Notes: generated by a model not told the origin, from the sequence alone. Shown: positions 8,581 through 19,293, numbered from the stretch's first letter. The stretch is DNA of 58,941 nt from Endomicrobium sp. (GCA_031290155.1 JAITOB010000023.1:1-58941), one strand, 5' to 3'. Made by a program: numbers and translations.

Positions 8581-9882
8581 ATGGCAAAAATTGTGAAAAT
8601 TACAGGAAGAGAAATTGTTGATTCGCGCGGAAATCCTACTGTTGAAGCTGATGTAAAACTTGACGACGGAACGTTAGGAAGAGCAGCTGTTCCGTCAGGA
8701 GCGTCAACCGGCTCAAGAGAAGCTTTGGAACTTAGAGATGGCGACAAAACAAGATTCTGCGGTAAAGGCGTACTCAAGGCGGTTGCAAATATTAACAATA
8801 TAATTGCGCCTAAGCTAGCAGATATTGAAATAACAAAACAACAAGAAATAGATGATATAATGATAAAGCTTGACGGCACTGATTTTAAGAGCAAATTAGG
8901 CGCTAATGCAATTTTGGGAGTGTCGCTTGCTTGCGCTAAAGCCGGTGCAAATTCAAGTAAACTTCCAGTATATGAATATGTAAGAAAAGTTTATAATATT
9001 CAAAGCAGTAAATATGTTTTACCCGTACCGCTTATGAATATTATTAACGGCGGAGAACATGCGGATAATAATGTTGATTTACAGGAATTTATGATAGCTC
9101 CCGTAAGCGCTCCTAACTTTCGCGAGGCTTTAAGAATGGGCTGCGAAGTTTTTCATAGTTTAAAAAAAGTTTTAAATGAAAAAGGTTATGTAACAGGGGT
9201 CGGCGATGAAGGAGGATTTGCTCCGAATTTAAAGTCTAACGGCGAGGCTCTGGAAGTAATATGCGAAGCTGTTACAGCAGCTGGTTATAAGGTCGGCAAG
9301 GACATTGTTTTTGCTTTAGACGTTGCGGCAAGCGAATTATATGAAAATAATAAATATACTCTTGAGGGCGAGACAGATAAAGTAAAAACCTCAAAAGGTA
9401 TTATTGCTTTTTATGAGGATCTTTTGAAAAAATATCCTGTGATATCTATAGAAGATGGGCTAAGCGAATCTGACTGGGACGGTTGGAAAACTTTAACTGT
9501 AGAACTGAAATCAAAGCTTCAACTTGTGGGTGATGATCTTTTTGTTACAAATACAAAAATATTTAAAGAAGGCATTGATAGAGGTATTGCAAATTCAATT
9601 CTGATAAAAGTTAATCAGATAGGTTCGCTTTCAGAGACTGTTGCAGCGGTTCAAATGGCTTATAAGGCGGGTTATACTGCAGTTATGTCTCACCGCTCAG
9701 GCGAAACAGAAGATAGTATTATTGCAGACTTAGCCGTAGCTCTAAACACAGGACAAATTAAAACTGGATCCGCATCAAGAACTGACAGAATATGTAAATA
9801 TAATCAGCTGTTAAGAATTGAAGAAGAGCTTGGTTCTAAAGCAAGTTATTTAGGAAAATCTGCATTTTCAAGTATACGATAA
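8581..9882 (+). CDS. eno: Enolase
   Basis: This cytoplasmic enzyme interconverts 2-phosphoglycerate and phosphoenolpyruvate in glycolysis. The start is ATG 8581, directly behind AGGAGG, giving 433 residues, the usual family length; the longer upstream frame overlaps the lipoprotein gene and is not used. Family blocks are all present: [15 protein letters not shown] at the N-terminus, [16 protein letters not shown] (mobile loop), [13 protein letters not shown] (general acid/base region), SIEDGL (Mg2+ ligands), [11 protein letters not shown] with the catalytic Lys, and [12 protein letters not shown]. With gapA and pgk in the same window it shows that lower glycolysis is kept. It is followed by an ftsB-like gene, a pairing seen in many bacteria. 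Confidence 0.98.
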   Translation: MAKIVKITGREIVDSRGNPTVEADVKLDDGTLGRAAVPSGASTGSREALELRDGDKTRFCGKGVLKAVANINNIIAPKLADIEITKQQEIDDIMIKLDGTDFKSKLGANAILGVSLACAKAGANSSKLPVYEYVRKVYNIQSSKYVLPVPLMNIINGGEHADNNVDLQEFMIAPVSAPNFREALRMGCEVFHSLKKVLNEKGYVTGVGDEGGFAPNLKSNGEALEVICEAVTAAGYKVGKDIVFALDVAASELYENNKYTLEGETDKVKTSKGIIAFYEDLLKKYPVISIEDGLSESDWDGWKTLTVELKSKLQLVGDDLFVTNTKIFKEGIDRGIANSILIKVNQIGSLSETVAAVQMAYKAGYTAVMSHRSGETEDSIIADLAVALNTGQIKTGSASRTDRICKYNQLLRIEEELGSKASYLGKSAFSSIR

Positions 9883-10034
9883 CAATAAAGAATTAACATA
9901 TATTTAAACGACCAATATATTCTGTTTATGAATAAAATTATTTGAGATGCTCTGGAATGGAATGATTAATTTCAGATTACATACGTAAATTGATATTTCA
10001 AATTTAATCGAAGGACTGTTTTTGTTAGTTTTTT

Positions 10035-10304
10035 ATGAAGAAATTTAAAATTCGTTATGTAATTTTTACAGCAATTTTATTAATTTTAGCTTTCAATGAG
10101 GGAAATAGAACTCTTTTGAGGCGTTTTTTTGAACAGTATAAATTAAAGGAAAATATAAAAAGTGCATATTATCAGAATGATTTGTTAAAAAAGAGAATAT
10201 ATTATCTTGAAAATGAACCTTCTTATTTGGAGAAAATGGTGCGCAGTGAATTAAATGTTACAGCGCAAGATGAAATAGAGTACAGATTTAGTACGCCTAA
10301 ATGA
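10035..10304 (+). CDS. ftsB: FtsB/DivIC-like septum formation protein
   Basis: This 89-residue protein has a short basic N-terminus, one membrane helix (residues about 7-21, IRYVIFTAILLILAF) and then a coiled-coil-like segment rich in Lys, Glu and Leu (about 33-62). It ends in a conserved-looking LEKMVRSELNVTAQDEIEYRF block, which resembles the ARxxLGMVxPGE end of FtsB/DivIC proteins. These form the FtsQBL/DivIB-FtsL complex in the periplasm and signal septal wall synthesis. Position after eno supports the call, as eno-ftsB is a common pair. Short proteins of this kind diverge quickly, so the family name rests on architecture plus context. Confidence 0.75.
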   Translation: MKKFKIRYVIFTAILLILAFNEGNRTLLRRFFEQYKLKENIKSAYYQNDLLKKRIYYLENEPSYLEKMVRSELNVTAQDEIEYRFSTPK

Positions 10305-10344
10305 AGTCTGTTTTAATTTATTTATGACAGATTAAAGTGTCAAA

Positions 10345-12629
10345 ATGAAAATGCTGAAAATAATGACGTTTCTCATTTTTCTTTTGTATAAGGCTTTTGC
10401 GTATGCTGTTGATTTTATAACAGAATCAGATATTAATGACCAGTCTAAATGGCAGCAAATCTCTATAGAAAATCCAGGTGTTTTCTATAGAGATTTTTTT
10501 ATTTCTACAAGCGTTCCCGTTATAGAATTTCCCGGCGCCGTGGCTTTAAGAACTGATGACATAAACGTTTCAAAAACTCCTGCTAAAAATAATAATAGAT
10601 TTTTTAATTTTAACGGTTTTACAAATGATATTGTTAATATCGTAACTTTGAACAACATTATTCTTCAAGGCGGGATATGCGATATGCCGGGCGGAGCAGT
10701 TTATTTAATGGAGCAGCTTTTTTCTTGGAACGCTTACAATTGGCGCTGATACTTTGTTTAAAGATAACAGTTCAGTCGGCGGAGACTGCGGGGCGATTTA
10801 TTCCGGTTCAGGAACTGTGAAGTTTAATTCTTATATTGAGGCGGAAAATAACGAGGCATCCATAAACAGCGGTGTAGAATTTACTAAAAGTATTGTCATA
10901 AATGACGACTGTTATTTTAGGAATAATAAAGCTGTACAATTTGGAGGCGCTGGTGTATATGTATGGCATCATTTCGTCTATTTCAGCTTTAACAAGAGAT
11001 ACTGTATTTACAAACAATACGGCAGGTGGTATTAGCACGATATATATGTATACGGATTTATCTGATGTTTCTTCAACCGTTCTTACAACTGTCTGCAGAT
11101 AAGCTGAGAACTATAATTTTTGACGGAGGAATAATATGTAATGGCGAAAGAAATATTGTAAATAAAAATGGCATGGAAACTCTTGTCTTAAACGGGAGTT
11201 TTAATTTGCAAAACTTTAATTTAAAAGAAGGCGTTTTGGTTTTCGGTCCAGCATCCATGTTTACAGCATCTGACGTTGTTTTTTGCTTCCGGTACGTTTA
11301 TTAAAAATAATAATTCAAACGCGTTAAACATATCCACTTTAACTTCGTCGGCATTAATTTACCATGATATAAATTTATATGAGGATTCCTTAGATAAAAT
11401 TATTACAAATGTCGCTGATATGGAAGGTACAATAATCAAAATAAGTATTAACGGATTAGATCCTCAAAAAAACTTATAGTATTATTTCTTCAAGTTTAAT
11501 ATCAAAAGTCGCTGTATCTGTTGATAATAGTAATATTGAAGCTAAAAAGATGACAAGAGTTCATCCAAATATTATTTATGACACCAATAGCAGTGATATG
11601 TGGCAGGAAATTAGTTTGGAGGTTCAAGTAGATCAGCTTCATACTGTTAAAATTTAATGAATAATGAAATGCAGGCAGCGCTTTTTTGATACGATTTATG
11701 TCACAGCCGCAGAAGACTTATTTTATATATAGATTCTATAGATAATATGCAGGACACGGCAAAAAAAATGCTTTAACCGATTTATCCGGACATATTTATG
11801 CAAATATAATTACTATTCCATTGCTTAATGCGCCGCGAACAAATATTTTTTCAAGCCTTGAAAAAAGTTATTTTACAAATGACGGTAATCCTTGTAAAAA
11901 TAATATCTGGACACACTACTATACCGTAAATTATTTATATAAAGGCGATGAATGTTCGCCTGGAAATTTTAAAATTACAAATAACGGAGTTCAGTCCGGG
12001 GGTTTGATACTTTAGGATGATACCGTATTTTGGCATAACTATTGGCTTTGTTAACGCCGAAGCTCGACAAAATCAAGACGATGTCAGCATAGCGTGCTAC
12101 AATCTGGGAGGATACGGATCATATTTTTTAATAATGATTTTGAAGCAAAATTTATGATCATCGGCAGCCGATGGAATTATTCTTCTTTAAGGAAAATAAG
12201 ATATCTTAACAGAACGGCTGCAGCTGAATTTGAAGGCGATAGTTTAAATACATCTATGCAGCTTTTCTACAACTATTATGGCAATAATAACGAATTTAGC
12301 GAGCAAGGTTCACAAAGCGCCGATTTAACACTTTTTTCAAGCTTGTCATAATTGGTACTAACGCTAATTTAGGTTATCAGCTAAATAATGGTATAAATAA
12401 GAAGTTTAAATGTTATTCAGAAATAAAAACGAGCTTAGTTTTAGCTGGAAGAGCGGGCGTATTAAAGTATAGAAAATGATATTTTTAATACAGAATTCGG
12501 TTTTAGAGCATTGTATGATATTTTAACGTTTATATAAATATGAACAGCCTGCTTTCTTATAAACAAGCAGGCTATTACGCAAATACGGGTCTTAATTTAA
12601 AATTTACGACTGTTCTTAATGACTTTTAA
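10345..12629 (+). pseudogene. Autotransporter/adhesin, decayed
   Basis: It starts at ATG 10345 with a signal peptide (MKMLKIMTFLIFLLYKAFAYA). The text that follows is a repetitive, Asn- and Gly-rich passenger in the style of polymorphic outer membrane proteins (NNIILQGGICDMPGGAVYL, FKDNSSVGGDCGAIYSGSG, CYFRNNKAVQFGGAGVYV, TVFTNNTAGGIS). Near the end come barrel-like strands (NDFEAKFMI, STSMQLFYNYYGNNNEFSEQ-like text, ANLGYQLNNG) and a terminal GLNLKFTTVLNDF. The coding text hops between all three frames, with more than eight breaks and several stops. It would have been a surface protein secreted by its own barrel. Codon use here is T-rich and unlike the barrel gene at the window's start. Confidence 0.85.
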
Positions 12630-12752
12630 AACTAAAATAAAACAAAAAAATATAATAAATAATAACAGAATTATCCTTTAATAAGTTGTAAAATTAAGCC
12701 TGCATCGAAACATAAAATATTATGACATGTGCATAATCTTAATATCTCTTGA

Positions 12753-13850
12753 CTACATTTCACTATTTTTTATGTGAAAATTTTTGACTTCAGTAGACAC
12801 TTTGGCGTCTTTAATCAAGTTTTTAGTATAACATTTTAAAAAGTCGTCATAATTATTATAAATCTTAAATAATATTTGAGTGTTGTTAAAATTCCGTTTG
12901 CTGTTGTATCCACCGCGTTCTTTTTAATATTTAAAATAATAGCTGAGATTTTTTTGTTCTTCGCTTAGATTTTTAAAGCTATTGTGGAAAATCGTAAGAA
13001 TGTAGTATCTATCAATATCAATACTATTTATCTTTTTCATTACGTCAGAAATCAAATACCCATCAATAGGAATATTGTGCTTAATCTCTACCATTTCAAA
13101 AGCCTTGTTCTCTGTTGTACATATTTCTATATCTCCAAAACTGTGTTTATCAGATGAAGTATGGGCTTGTAAAGGAATAAGTTTTTTATCTTTATACCTA
13201 TCAAACTTATTAAACAATACTTCGTATATTGAATATATTGCAATTACAGGAAGTCTTGAACTTCTTTTTGTTTGAAAATGCTCTGTAAGCATTAAGAGAA
13301 TGGTATTTATATTTAAGTTCCTAGTATTTCCTCTTTTTTTGTTGTTCTGTCTTTTGAAATACAGTATCATTATTTGCAGTTAGTTTTCTTAAACTAAAAA
13401 ACAAAATAGACAAGATATTTTTTAGGATTTTGTTTGTCAGTTTCTGTTTGGTCAAGTATATTTAGAAAATCCTCTTCGAGTTTTTTATTACTTATTTTTA
13501 AGTTTCTACCTTCGGTTTTCATCCATTTAATTTTTTCTCTCGTAGATAGCGTCAAAAAGCATTTTCTTTATTTGCATACTTTGACTATCTTTAAAAAGGG
13601 TGATGTTATACGAGTATCTAGTACCCTTGCTGAGTAGCCATTAACAAAATCTGTTCTATGCAGACGAATATCTTGTTTAGGGGAAATGATTTTATTTAGT
13701 AGACTTGTAGTCTCAAAGCGGAAACCAAGGATTTGTTGTTTTCTATATTATCAATTAAAATATGTCTTCCCTAATGATATTTGGTAGATTGCTAGTGTCT
13801 AATTCAGTGGCTTCATTATATGCATTCTCTAAAACAACTCTCTCGTTCAT
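12753..13850 (-). pseudogene. Restriction-endonuclease-like partner of the adjacent methylase, decayed
   Basis: Fragments start at ATG 13850 (MNERVVLENAYNEATELDTS) and continue as SLLNKIISPKQDIRLHRTDF, NGYSARVLDTRITSPFLKDS, SDKHSFGDIEICTTENKAFE, MVEIKHNIPIDGYLISDVMK, then DDFLKCYTKNLIKDAKVSTE with a stop at 12753-12755. The middle fragment of 148 codons (12924-13370) is the longest open piece, and an in-frame TAA ends it before the last segment. The Asp...Glu-x-Lys pattern around FGDIE...VEIKH could be a PD-(D/E)XK nuclease core. Its ATG overlaps the methylase stop (ATGA), as expected for a coupled type II restriction-modification pair. The family may be the SacI-like group, but that is a guess. 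Specificity unknown; not functional. Confidence 0.6.
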
Positions 13851-14873
13851 AAAAATATTTCCTCATAGTTATTTGTTTTGGCTATTCTGTTTTCTGACAA
13901 CATAACATATTCAGGATTTATTTCTATACCCAAATAATTTCTTCCAAGGTTTTTAGCAGCAATACAAGTAGTCCCACTACCACAAAACGGCTCTAAAATA
14001 ATGTCCCACTTTGTTAGAAATAATTTTATTAATTCTTGTATTATGTATAAAGGATATACTGCTATATGCTTATTATTTTTAGTTATTTCCACAGGGCTTT
14101 CTATTAAATCTTTTTCATAGCATTGCCTGTTTTTATTATTGTAAATCCCATTCCTTCTAATCTGATTATTCCGACCACCGTCCATACCACCATAGGCTTC
14201 TTTATGAATACCACGAATTTTCATTCTAAAACTTTCAATTTTTCCAAGTTGAACTTTCCATATAACCTTTTCTAATTCACGCTTAGAATTTTCTTCTTCT
14301 GTTAAAGTAGATCGACTAATTATATCAAAATACTTTTTTCCTATTTTGGAAAAACTAGGAGTTATTTTTTCTATCTAAATAACTTAAATTACTCATTTAG
14401 TTTAAAACAGTAATTTTTTGTTTTTGCAAATATAAAAAGGCTCTGTGGATTGTATTAGTTTTCTATTCTCTTGTCTTGGAGTCGGATTTGTTTTTTTTGC
14501 CCAAGTAATTTGATTGATTAAAATAACTTTTTATCATTCAATACTTTAAGAGCAAATTTATGTGGTATTAGAGATAAATTACCATTTATGTATTTGGCAC
14601 CTAAATTAAAAACAATCACTCCTGTTGTTTTGATAACACGTGAGCATTCATTAAATATATTCAACACGTTATTTAGATACTCTTCTTCCGTTTCTTCATT
14701 GCCAATACCGCCACAACCTAATCACGTTGTTTATAACATGGCGGGGGAAGTAATTATCAAATCTATGCTATTACAGGTATGATCGTTAAAAAAGATAATG
14801 CGTCTGAGCAACGAAATTTATTCAACAATTTATCGATGTTAATTTTATCTATATGCAAATTTTCTATTATCAT
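13847..14873 (-). pseudogene. DNA (N4-cytosine or N6-adenine) methyltransferase, decayed
   Basis: The start is ATG 14873 (MIIENLHIDKINIDKLLNKF). After a frameshift the catalytic motif IV region reads SIDLIITSPAM, where the family has TSPPY, so the active site itself is altered. Next come EEEYLNNVLNIFNECSRVIK and TTGVIVFNLGAKYINGN, then, after more breaks, a C-terminal piece of about 125 codons with IRRNGIYNNKNRQ and the SAM-binding motif I EPFCGSGTTCIAA. Motif IV ahead of motif I is the beta-class order of amino-methyltransferases. The enzyme would have protected host DNA from the partner nuclease. At least three frameshifts or stops make it non-functional. Confidence 0.8.
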
Positions 14874-14917
14874 ACATTATTACCCTATTATGCTAATAAA
14901 TGCCGAATAAATCTCTT

Positions 14918-15432
14918 TTAAGCAATGTCATCTTTCCAAACTTTACATAACACTTTGGATAAACTGTCTATCTGTTAGTTTCTTACCTTTTTATTAAGTA
15001 AGGTACTTTTTAGAGTTTTTTCTTTTATACCCATTACAGTTGTTTTTCTTGTTCCTCTGCCTCTTGTTTTAGTTCATCGCCAACATAGGTTTCATCTCTT
15101 TCTAAAACAGCTTCAAATGCTTTAGATATGCCCCCTAGCAATACGAAAAACTAATCTCTATCTTTATATTATAAGATAAATACTTCTTTTCTGCTTATTA
15201 ATATGAGATTTATAGGATAGACCATTTCCTTAAATCTGTATCAGACTTTTTAAATATCGTATCATAAAATATTGAAAAATGGCTTTTACAGTTATTACAA
15301 TAAGAATTTCTAGGATATTTCATATGATATTTTTCTCAACAGCATCACATTTATGACATCCTATGCTATTTTAGTATCTTCTTTTCTTACTTCTCCCTTC
15401 GGAAATTTTTTGTTAAATTCAAAATCACTCAT
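14918..15432 (-). mobile_element. IS1595-family (ISXO2-like) transposase remnant
   Basis: On the minus strand, from ATG 15432, scattered frames give MSDFEFNKKFPKGEVRKED, then a zinc-ribbon-like piece (YCNNCKSHFSIFYDTIFKKS) with an Arg-Lys-Trp step, then KAFEAVLERDETYVGDE, which carries the DETYVG catalytic block of this family. A further frame reads TRGRGTRKTTVMGIKEKTLK. The family's protein is roughly 300 residues; only about the first 170 can be followed and no terminal inverted repeats were recognised. It lies directly upstream of the methylase remnant and may have helped bring in or break the restriction-modification genes. Confidence 0.7.
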
Positions 15433-15599
15433 TGCTAAATACCTCTTTATTTCGTATCTTGCAAGCGTATTTTAGTAATTTATTTGCAACTAATAATATA
15501 AATGTTTCATTGAGTATTTGATAAATAAACGTTTATTTTAAGGTAAAAGTTCTAGTTAAGAATTTTGTTAATTACAAAAGTAAACTAGCAGGCTTATTT

Positions 15600-17432
15600 T
15601 TATTCTTCATATTCGTTCTGTGAATTGCGTTTTCTTATAAGATGATTTAAAGTCTTTTTTCTTAAACGTACCGAAGCTGGAGTAATTTCAGCCAGTTCGT
15701 CCAGCGCAATATATTCAACTGCCTGCTCAAGATTCATAATTCTAGGCGGTATAAGTATAACGGCATCATCAGAGCCTTTGCTTCTCATATTGCTCAATTT
15801 TTTAAGTTTACAGGGATTTACAACTAAATCTTTTTCTCTAGAATTTTGTCCTATTATCATTCCTTCGTAAACTTCAGCTCCGGGCTTTACAAACAATTGT
15901 CCGCTGGTTTGAAGATTGTCCAGCGCATAAGCTGTAGTTTTTCCATATTCTTTTGCTATAAAAACACCGTTTATTCTTAAGTTTGAAATACTTACTTTTG
16001 GCATATAATCGTAAAAACTGTGATGTATAATGCCGTTTCCGCGCGTGCTTGTCAAGAACTCGTTTTTAAGTCCTATCAATGCTCTTGACGGTATTATATA
16101 TTCAAGATGTATTCTATTTCCGCCTTCATTTATAATGTTCTCAAGCTTTGCAGCTCTTTTGCCGACAAGCTCAAAAACTGCCCCCTGGTATTGATTTTCT
16201 ATGTCTAAAGTAAGTAATTCCATAGGTTCTAAAATTTTCCCGTCTTTTTCTTTATATATAACTTCAGGCGAAGAAATTGCAAATTCAAAACCTTCCCGGC
16301 GCATAGTTTCAATTAAAACAGTTAAGTGTAGTTCGCCTCTTCCTGAAACTTTAAATCTTCCTTCGTTGTCTAGCGTTTCAACTTTCAATCCGACATTTCT
16401 CTGAATCTCTTTTCCAAGACGTGCTTTTATGTGCCTGCTTGTTAGAAATTTACCTTCGCGCCCTGCAAAAGGCGAATCATTTACCAGAAAATCCATTGAA
16501 ACTATAGGCTCGTCTATGGCAAGTGGTGGCAGCGGCAATATATTATGAATACCGCATAGCGTATCTCCGACTTCAATGCTTTCAAGACCTGATATTGAAA
16601 CTATATCGCCTGCTCGCGCTTCGTCAACTTCCTGCTTGCCTAATCCGTAGAATTTGTCTATGCGTACTGCTTTTGATATTTTGGTGGATTTAATATTTTT
16701 ATAATTTACAATCGCTACAGGCTGTCCTTTTTTTACAATGCCGTTTAGAATTCGTCCTATCCCTACATTTCCTAAAAAATTGTTATATTCAAGCATTGTT
16801 AGCTGCATTTGAAGAGGTTTTTCAATATCTGCGTCCGGAGGCGGTATATACGACATAATTATCTTAAAAACAGGTTCTATATCTTTACCTTTTTCTCCCG
16901 CAACTGCACTTGCCCAGCCGTCGCGTCCCGACGCATACAAAATTGGAAAATCGAGCTGTTCGTCAGTTGCACCGAGTTTAATGAATAAATCTAAAACGTT
17001 ATACGCAACCGTGTTAGGCATTACATTAGGTCTGTCCATTTTATTTATGATAACAATAGGTTTTAAACCCAGTGAAAGCGCTTTTCTTAAAACAAAACGT
17101 GTTTGTGGCATTGGACCTTCAACAGCATCAACCATAAGTATTGCCCCATCAACCATTTTCAATATTCTTTCTACTTCGCTGCTGAAATCTGCGTGTCCGG
17201 GTGTATCTACTATATTTACAATGCTGCCTTTATAATTTACCGAAGCGCATTTGGCAAGAATGGTTATGCCTCTTTCTCTCTCAATAGGATTCGAGTCTAA
17301 AACCATATCTTGAAATTCATTATTTTTTACGTTAAATTGTCCAGAAAATTTCAATAGTGAATCCACTATAGTAGTTTTACCGTGGTCAACATGCGCGATA
17401 ATTGCAACATTTCTTATATCATCTCTTTTCAT
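15600..17432 (-). CDS. typA: Ribosome-associated GTPase TypA/BipA
   Basis: This 610-residue translational GTPase of the EF-G/LepA superfamily binds the 70S ribosome and assists large-subunit assembly and growth under stress. The G1 motif AHVDHGKTT is at residues 13-21, followed by RGITI (switch I), DTPGHADF (G3) and NKMD (G4). The later domains carry DNEGRFKVSGRGELHL and the C-terminal block RSKGSDDAVILIPPR, typical of TypA rather than LepA. Length equals the family norm. It stands alone on the minus strand and is read away from the HIT gene. A strong-looking promoter (17486-17514) precedes it. Confidence 0.97.
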   Translation of the reverse strand: MKRDDIRNVAIIAHVDHGKTTIVDSLLKFSGQFNVKNNEFQDMVLDSNPIERERGITILAKCASVNYKGSIVNIVDTPGHADFSSEVERILKMVDGAILMVDAVEGPMPQTRFVLRKALSLGLKPIVIINKMDRPNVMPNTVAYNVLDLFIKLGATDEQLDFPILYASGRDGWASAVAGEKGKDIEPVFKIIMSYIPPPDADIEKPLQMQLTMLEYNNFLGNVGIGRILNGIVKKGQPVAIVNYKNIKSTKISKAVRIDKFYGLGKQEVDEARAGDIVSISGLESIEVGDTLCGIHNILPLPPLAIDEPIVSMDFLVNDSPFAGREGKFLTSRHIKARLGKEIQRNVGLKVETLDNEGRFKVSGRGELHLTVLIETMRREGFEFAISSPEVIYKEKDGKILEPMELLTLDIENQYQGAVFELVGKRAAKLENIINEGGNRIHLEYIIPSRALIGLKNEFLTSTRGNGIIHHSFYDYMPKVSISNLRINGVFIAKEYGKTTAYALDNLQTSGQLFVKPGAEVYEGMIIGQNSREKDLVVNPCKLKKLSNMRSKGSDDAVILIPPRIMNLEQAVEYIALDELAEITPASVRLRKKTLNHLIRKRNSQNEYEE

Positions 17433-17485
17433 AAAATCATTAAAAATCGCCCCTGCAGCCAGGTCGTGTTTTTTTTGTCCTTATA

Positions 17486-17514
17486 ATTATACATCATTTA
17501 CTTATTTTTGTCAT
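17486..17514 (-). promoter_or_regulatory. Sigma70-type promoter of typA
   Basis: Read on the minus strand: ATGACA (17514-17509), a 17-base spacer, TATAAT (17491-17486). Predicted transcription starts near 17479, leaving a leader of about 47 bases before the typA ATG at 17432. Confidence 0.6.
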
Positions 17515-17582
17515 TAATTTTTAGCATATTGGATAAATTTTAGACCGCAACGCAGTATTATATATTAGAACTCCGCGCCTGA

Positions 17583-17612
17583 TTCGATATTTTCTTAAAA
17601 ATTTGATATAAT
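17583..17612 (+). promoter_or_regulatory. Possible promoter of the HIT-rpsU operon
   Basis: TATAAT at 17607-17612 is preceded by TG one base upstream (extended -10). A poor -35 (TTCGAT, 17583-17588) lies 18 bases ahead. It is divergent from the typA promoter and about 47 bases before the HIT start codon. Confidence 0.5.
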
Positions 17613-17658
17613 CCCGATGTACTTTATGTTTTTAACGCTATGCTTCATCGGACTGTAA

Positions 17659-18006
17659 ATGTCAGATAATTGTATTTTCTGTAAAATAAGTAAGGGAGAA
17701 ATTTCGTCTGATAAAGTTTATGAAGACGATAAAGTTTTTGCTTTTGGAGATATAAACCCGCAGTCACCGGTTCATATAATCATTATTCCGAAAAAACATA
17801 TAAGCGGTTTAAATGCGATATCCGAAGAAGATGAAATAATACTGGGGCATATTCAAATTGTTGCATCAAAAATAGCAAAGCAGTTTCCAGAAATGGATTA
17901 CGGGTTTCGCATAGTAAACAACTGCGGTAGTGACGGCGGACAAACGGTTTTTCATATACATTATCATCTTCTTGGCGGACGTGTCTTCAAATGGCCTCCG
18001 GGATAA
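17659..18006 (+). CDS. HIT-family (Hint) nucleotide-binding hydrolase
   Basis: This small protein of 115 residues has the histidine-triad motif HIHYHLL near the C-terminus (His99, His101, His103) and an N-terminal CIFC pair (Cys5, Cys8) that often binds zinc in the Hint branch. Family members hydrolyse AMP-lysine-type and other adenosine phosphoramidates. The start ATG 17659 gives the usual length. It lies 44 bases ahead of rpsU on the same strand, so the two are likely cotranscribed. No defect is seen. Confidence 0.93.
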   Translation: MSDNCIFCKISKGEISSDKVYEDDKVFAFGDINPQSPVHIIIIPKKHISGLNAISEEDEIILGHIQIVASKIAKQFPEMDYGFRIVNNCGSDGGQTVFHIHYHLLGGRVFKWPPG

Positions 18007-18049
18007 TATAAAACTAATCTTTCTTAAGAAAGGCGGTGTTTTCAAAGAA

Positions 18050-18256
18050 ATGGTCAACATCAAAGTACGCGAAGGTGAATCTATTGAAGAAGCTATTAGG
18101 CGTTTTAAAAGAGATTGCGAAAGGAACGGAATAATGCAGGAAATAAAAAAACGTGAATTTTATAAAGCCCCAAGCGTTTTGAAAAAAGAAAGAATTGCGG
18201 AAACGAAAAGAAAAATCCGCCGTAAAATGCTTAAAGACAATAGATGGACTAAATAA
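18050..18256 (+). CDS. rpsU: 30S ribosomal protein bS21
   Basis: The 68-residue, strongly basic protein begins MVNIKVREGESIEEAIRRFK and ends in an Arg/Lys-rich tail, as S21 does. S21 sits at the platform of the 30S subunit near the anti-Shine-Dalgarno of 16S rRNA and helps initiation. The ATG at 18050 was chosen because the S21 text starts there; an upstream extension of the frame overlaps the HIT gene. A Shine-Dalgarno-like AAAGGCGG lies rather far ahead. A terminator follows directly and the dnaG and rpoD genes lie downstream, recalling the classical rpsU-dnaG-rpoD operon. Confidence 0.95.
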   Translation: MVNIKVREGESIEEAIRRFKRDCERNGIMQEIKKREFYKAPSVLKKERIAETKRKIRRKMLKDNRWTK

Positions 18257-18271
18257 TTGAAATTTAGAATA

Positions 18272-18319
18272 AAAAAAGGAGTTATGTTTGGCCGTATTAC
18301 GGCATATAGCTCCTTTTTA
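18272..18319 (+). terminator. Rho-independent terminator after rpsU
   Basis: AAAAAGGAGTTAT pairs with ATAGCTCCTTTTT, one G-T wobble included, and encloses an inner stem GCCG/CGGC. A T-rich tail follows. It separates the abundant S21 message from the downstream NIF3-dnaG-rpoD genes, so partial readthrough could set their level. A 13-codon frame (ATG at 18283, stop TAA) spans the hairpin, but its GGAG is only two bases from the ATG. Confidence 0.75.
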
Positions 18320-18334
18320 TTTTAAGGAGTTAAA

Positions 18335-19291
18335 ATGAAATTAAAAGATATATACAAGTTTTTTATAAAAGAAGGAATTGAAGCGGACCCCCGGGGAATA
18401 AATATTGTTGAGATGGATTTATCAAAGCGCAAAACGGAATATAATGGACTTTCAGACCAAAAAAAAGAGAATTATGATATAGAAAGCCTTACAAATCCTT
18501 ATTACGATTCAAGAGTTCTTTTCGGAGATCAAAATGCCGATATTAAAACCGTTATGGCTGGCATAGATATAGAAACTCAGGAAATTCTGCTTGCAAAACA
18601 GCTTATAAATTTGGGAACTAAAATTGATTTAATCATTGCGCATCATCCAGAAGGATATGCCTACTCGACTTTTTATGGTGTTTTAGGAATGCAGGCTGAT
18701 ATTTTAAATAAACAAGGCGTTCCTATAAATATTACTGAAAAAATTGTTTCTGAAAGAATGAAAGAAGTGCAAAGAAGCGTGCTTCCTCAGAATAATGAAA
18801 GGGTTTTTGATGCCGCAAAGCTTTTAAATATACCTCTTATGACGGCGCACACTGTAGCCGATAACCATGTAGCTATATTTTTACAAAATGTTATCGATGC
18901 TTTACGTCCTCTATATTTAAAAGAAATTATTGAACTGTTAAATAAATATCCGGAATATCAGCATGCGTCAAAAATCGCTCATACGCCGCTTATTTTAAAT
19001 GGGAGCGATTATTCGCGCTGCGGTAAAGTGTTTGTAGATATGACAGGCGGTACAGAAGGACCTGTTGAATCTTTTGAAAAGCTTTCGGCTGCGGGAGTCG
19101 GCACAATAGTTGTTATGCATTTAAGTTCAAAAGCTTTAAAAGAAGCCGAGAAACATCGTATCAACATTATTTTAGCCGGACATATTTCGTCCGATAATTT
19201 AGGATTGAATCTTCTTTTCGATAAATTAGAGAAAAATTTTGGTGAACTTAAACTTATAGAATGTTCAGGGTTTAGAAGATTTAGAAGATAA
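18335..19291 (+). CDS. NIF3-family (DUF34) metal-binding protein
   Basis: This 318-residue protein has the NIF3/DUF34 signature blocks: IDLIIAHHPEG in the first half and ILAGHISSDNLGLN near the end. Their His and Asp residues would hold a di-metal centre at the interface of an oligomeric ring. The biochemical role of the family is not settled; GTP cyclohydrolase-like and metal-chaperone roles have been discussed. The start ATG 18335 follows AAGGAG. It ends two bases before dnaG. In many Gram-positive genomes a NIF3 gene sits just after rpoD, so linkage to the primase-sigma genes is not an accident. No visible lesion. Confidence 0.85.
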   Translation: MKLKDIYKFFIKEGIEADPRGINIVEMDLSKRKTEYNGLSDQKKENYDIESLTNPYYDSRVLFGDQNADIKTVMAGIDIETQEILLAKQLINLGTKIDLIIAHHPEGYAYSTFYGVLGMQADILNKQGVPINITEKIVSERMKEVQRSVLPQNNERVFDAAKLLNIPLMTAHTVADNHVAIFLQNVIDALRPLYLKEIIELLNKYPEYQHASKIAHTPLILNGSDYSRCGKVFVDMTGGTEGPVESFEKLSAAGVGTIVVMHLSSKALKEAEKHRINIILAGHISSDNLGLNLLFDKLEKNFGELKLIECSGFRRFRR

Positions 19292-19293
19292 AA

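Noticed and set aside
13434-13637. Plus-strand frames in the restriction-modification remnant
   Set aside because: The minus strand carries the recognisable methylase and nuclease text; the plus-strand frames are its shadow.
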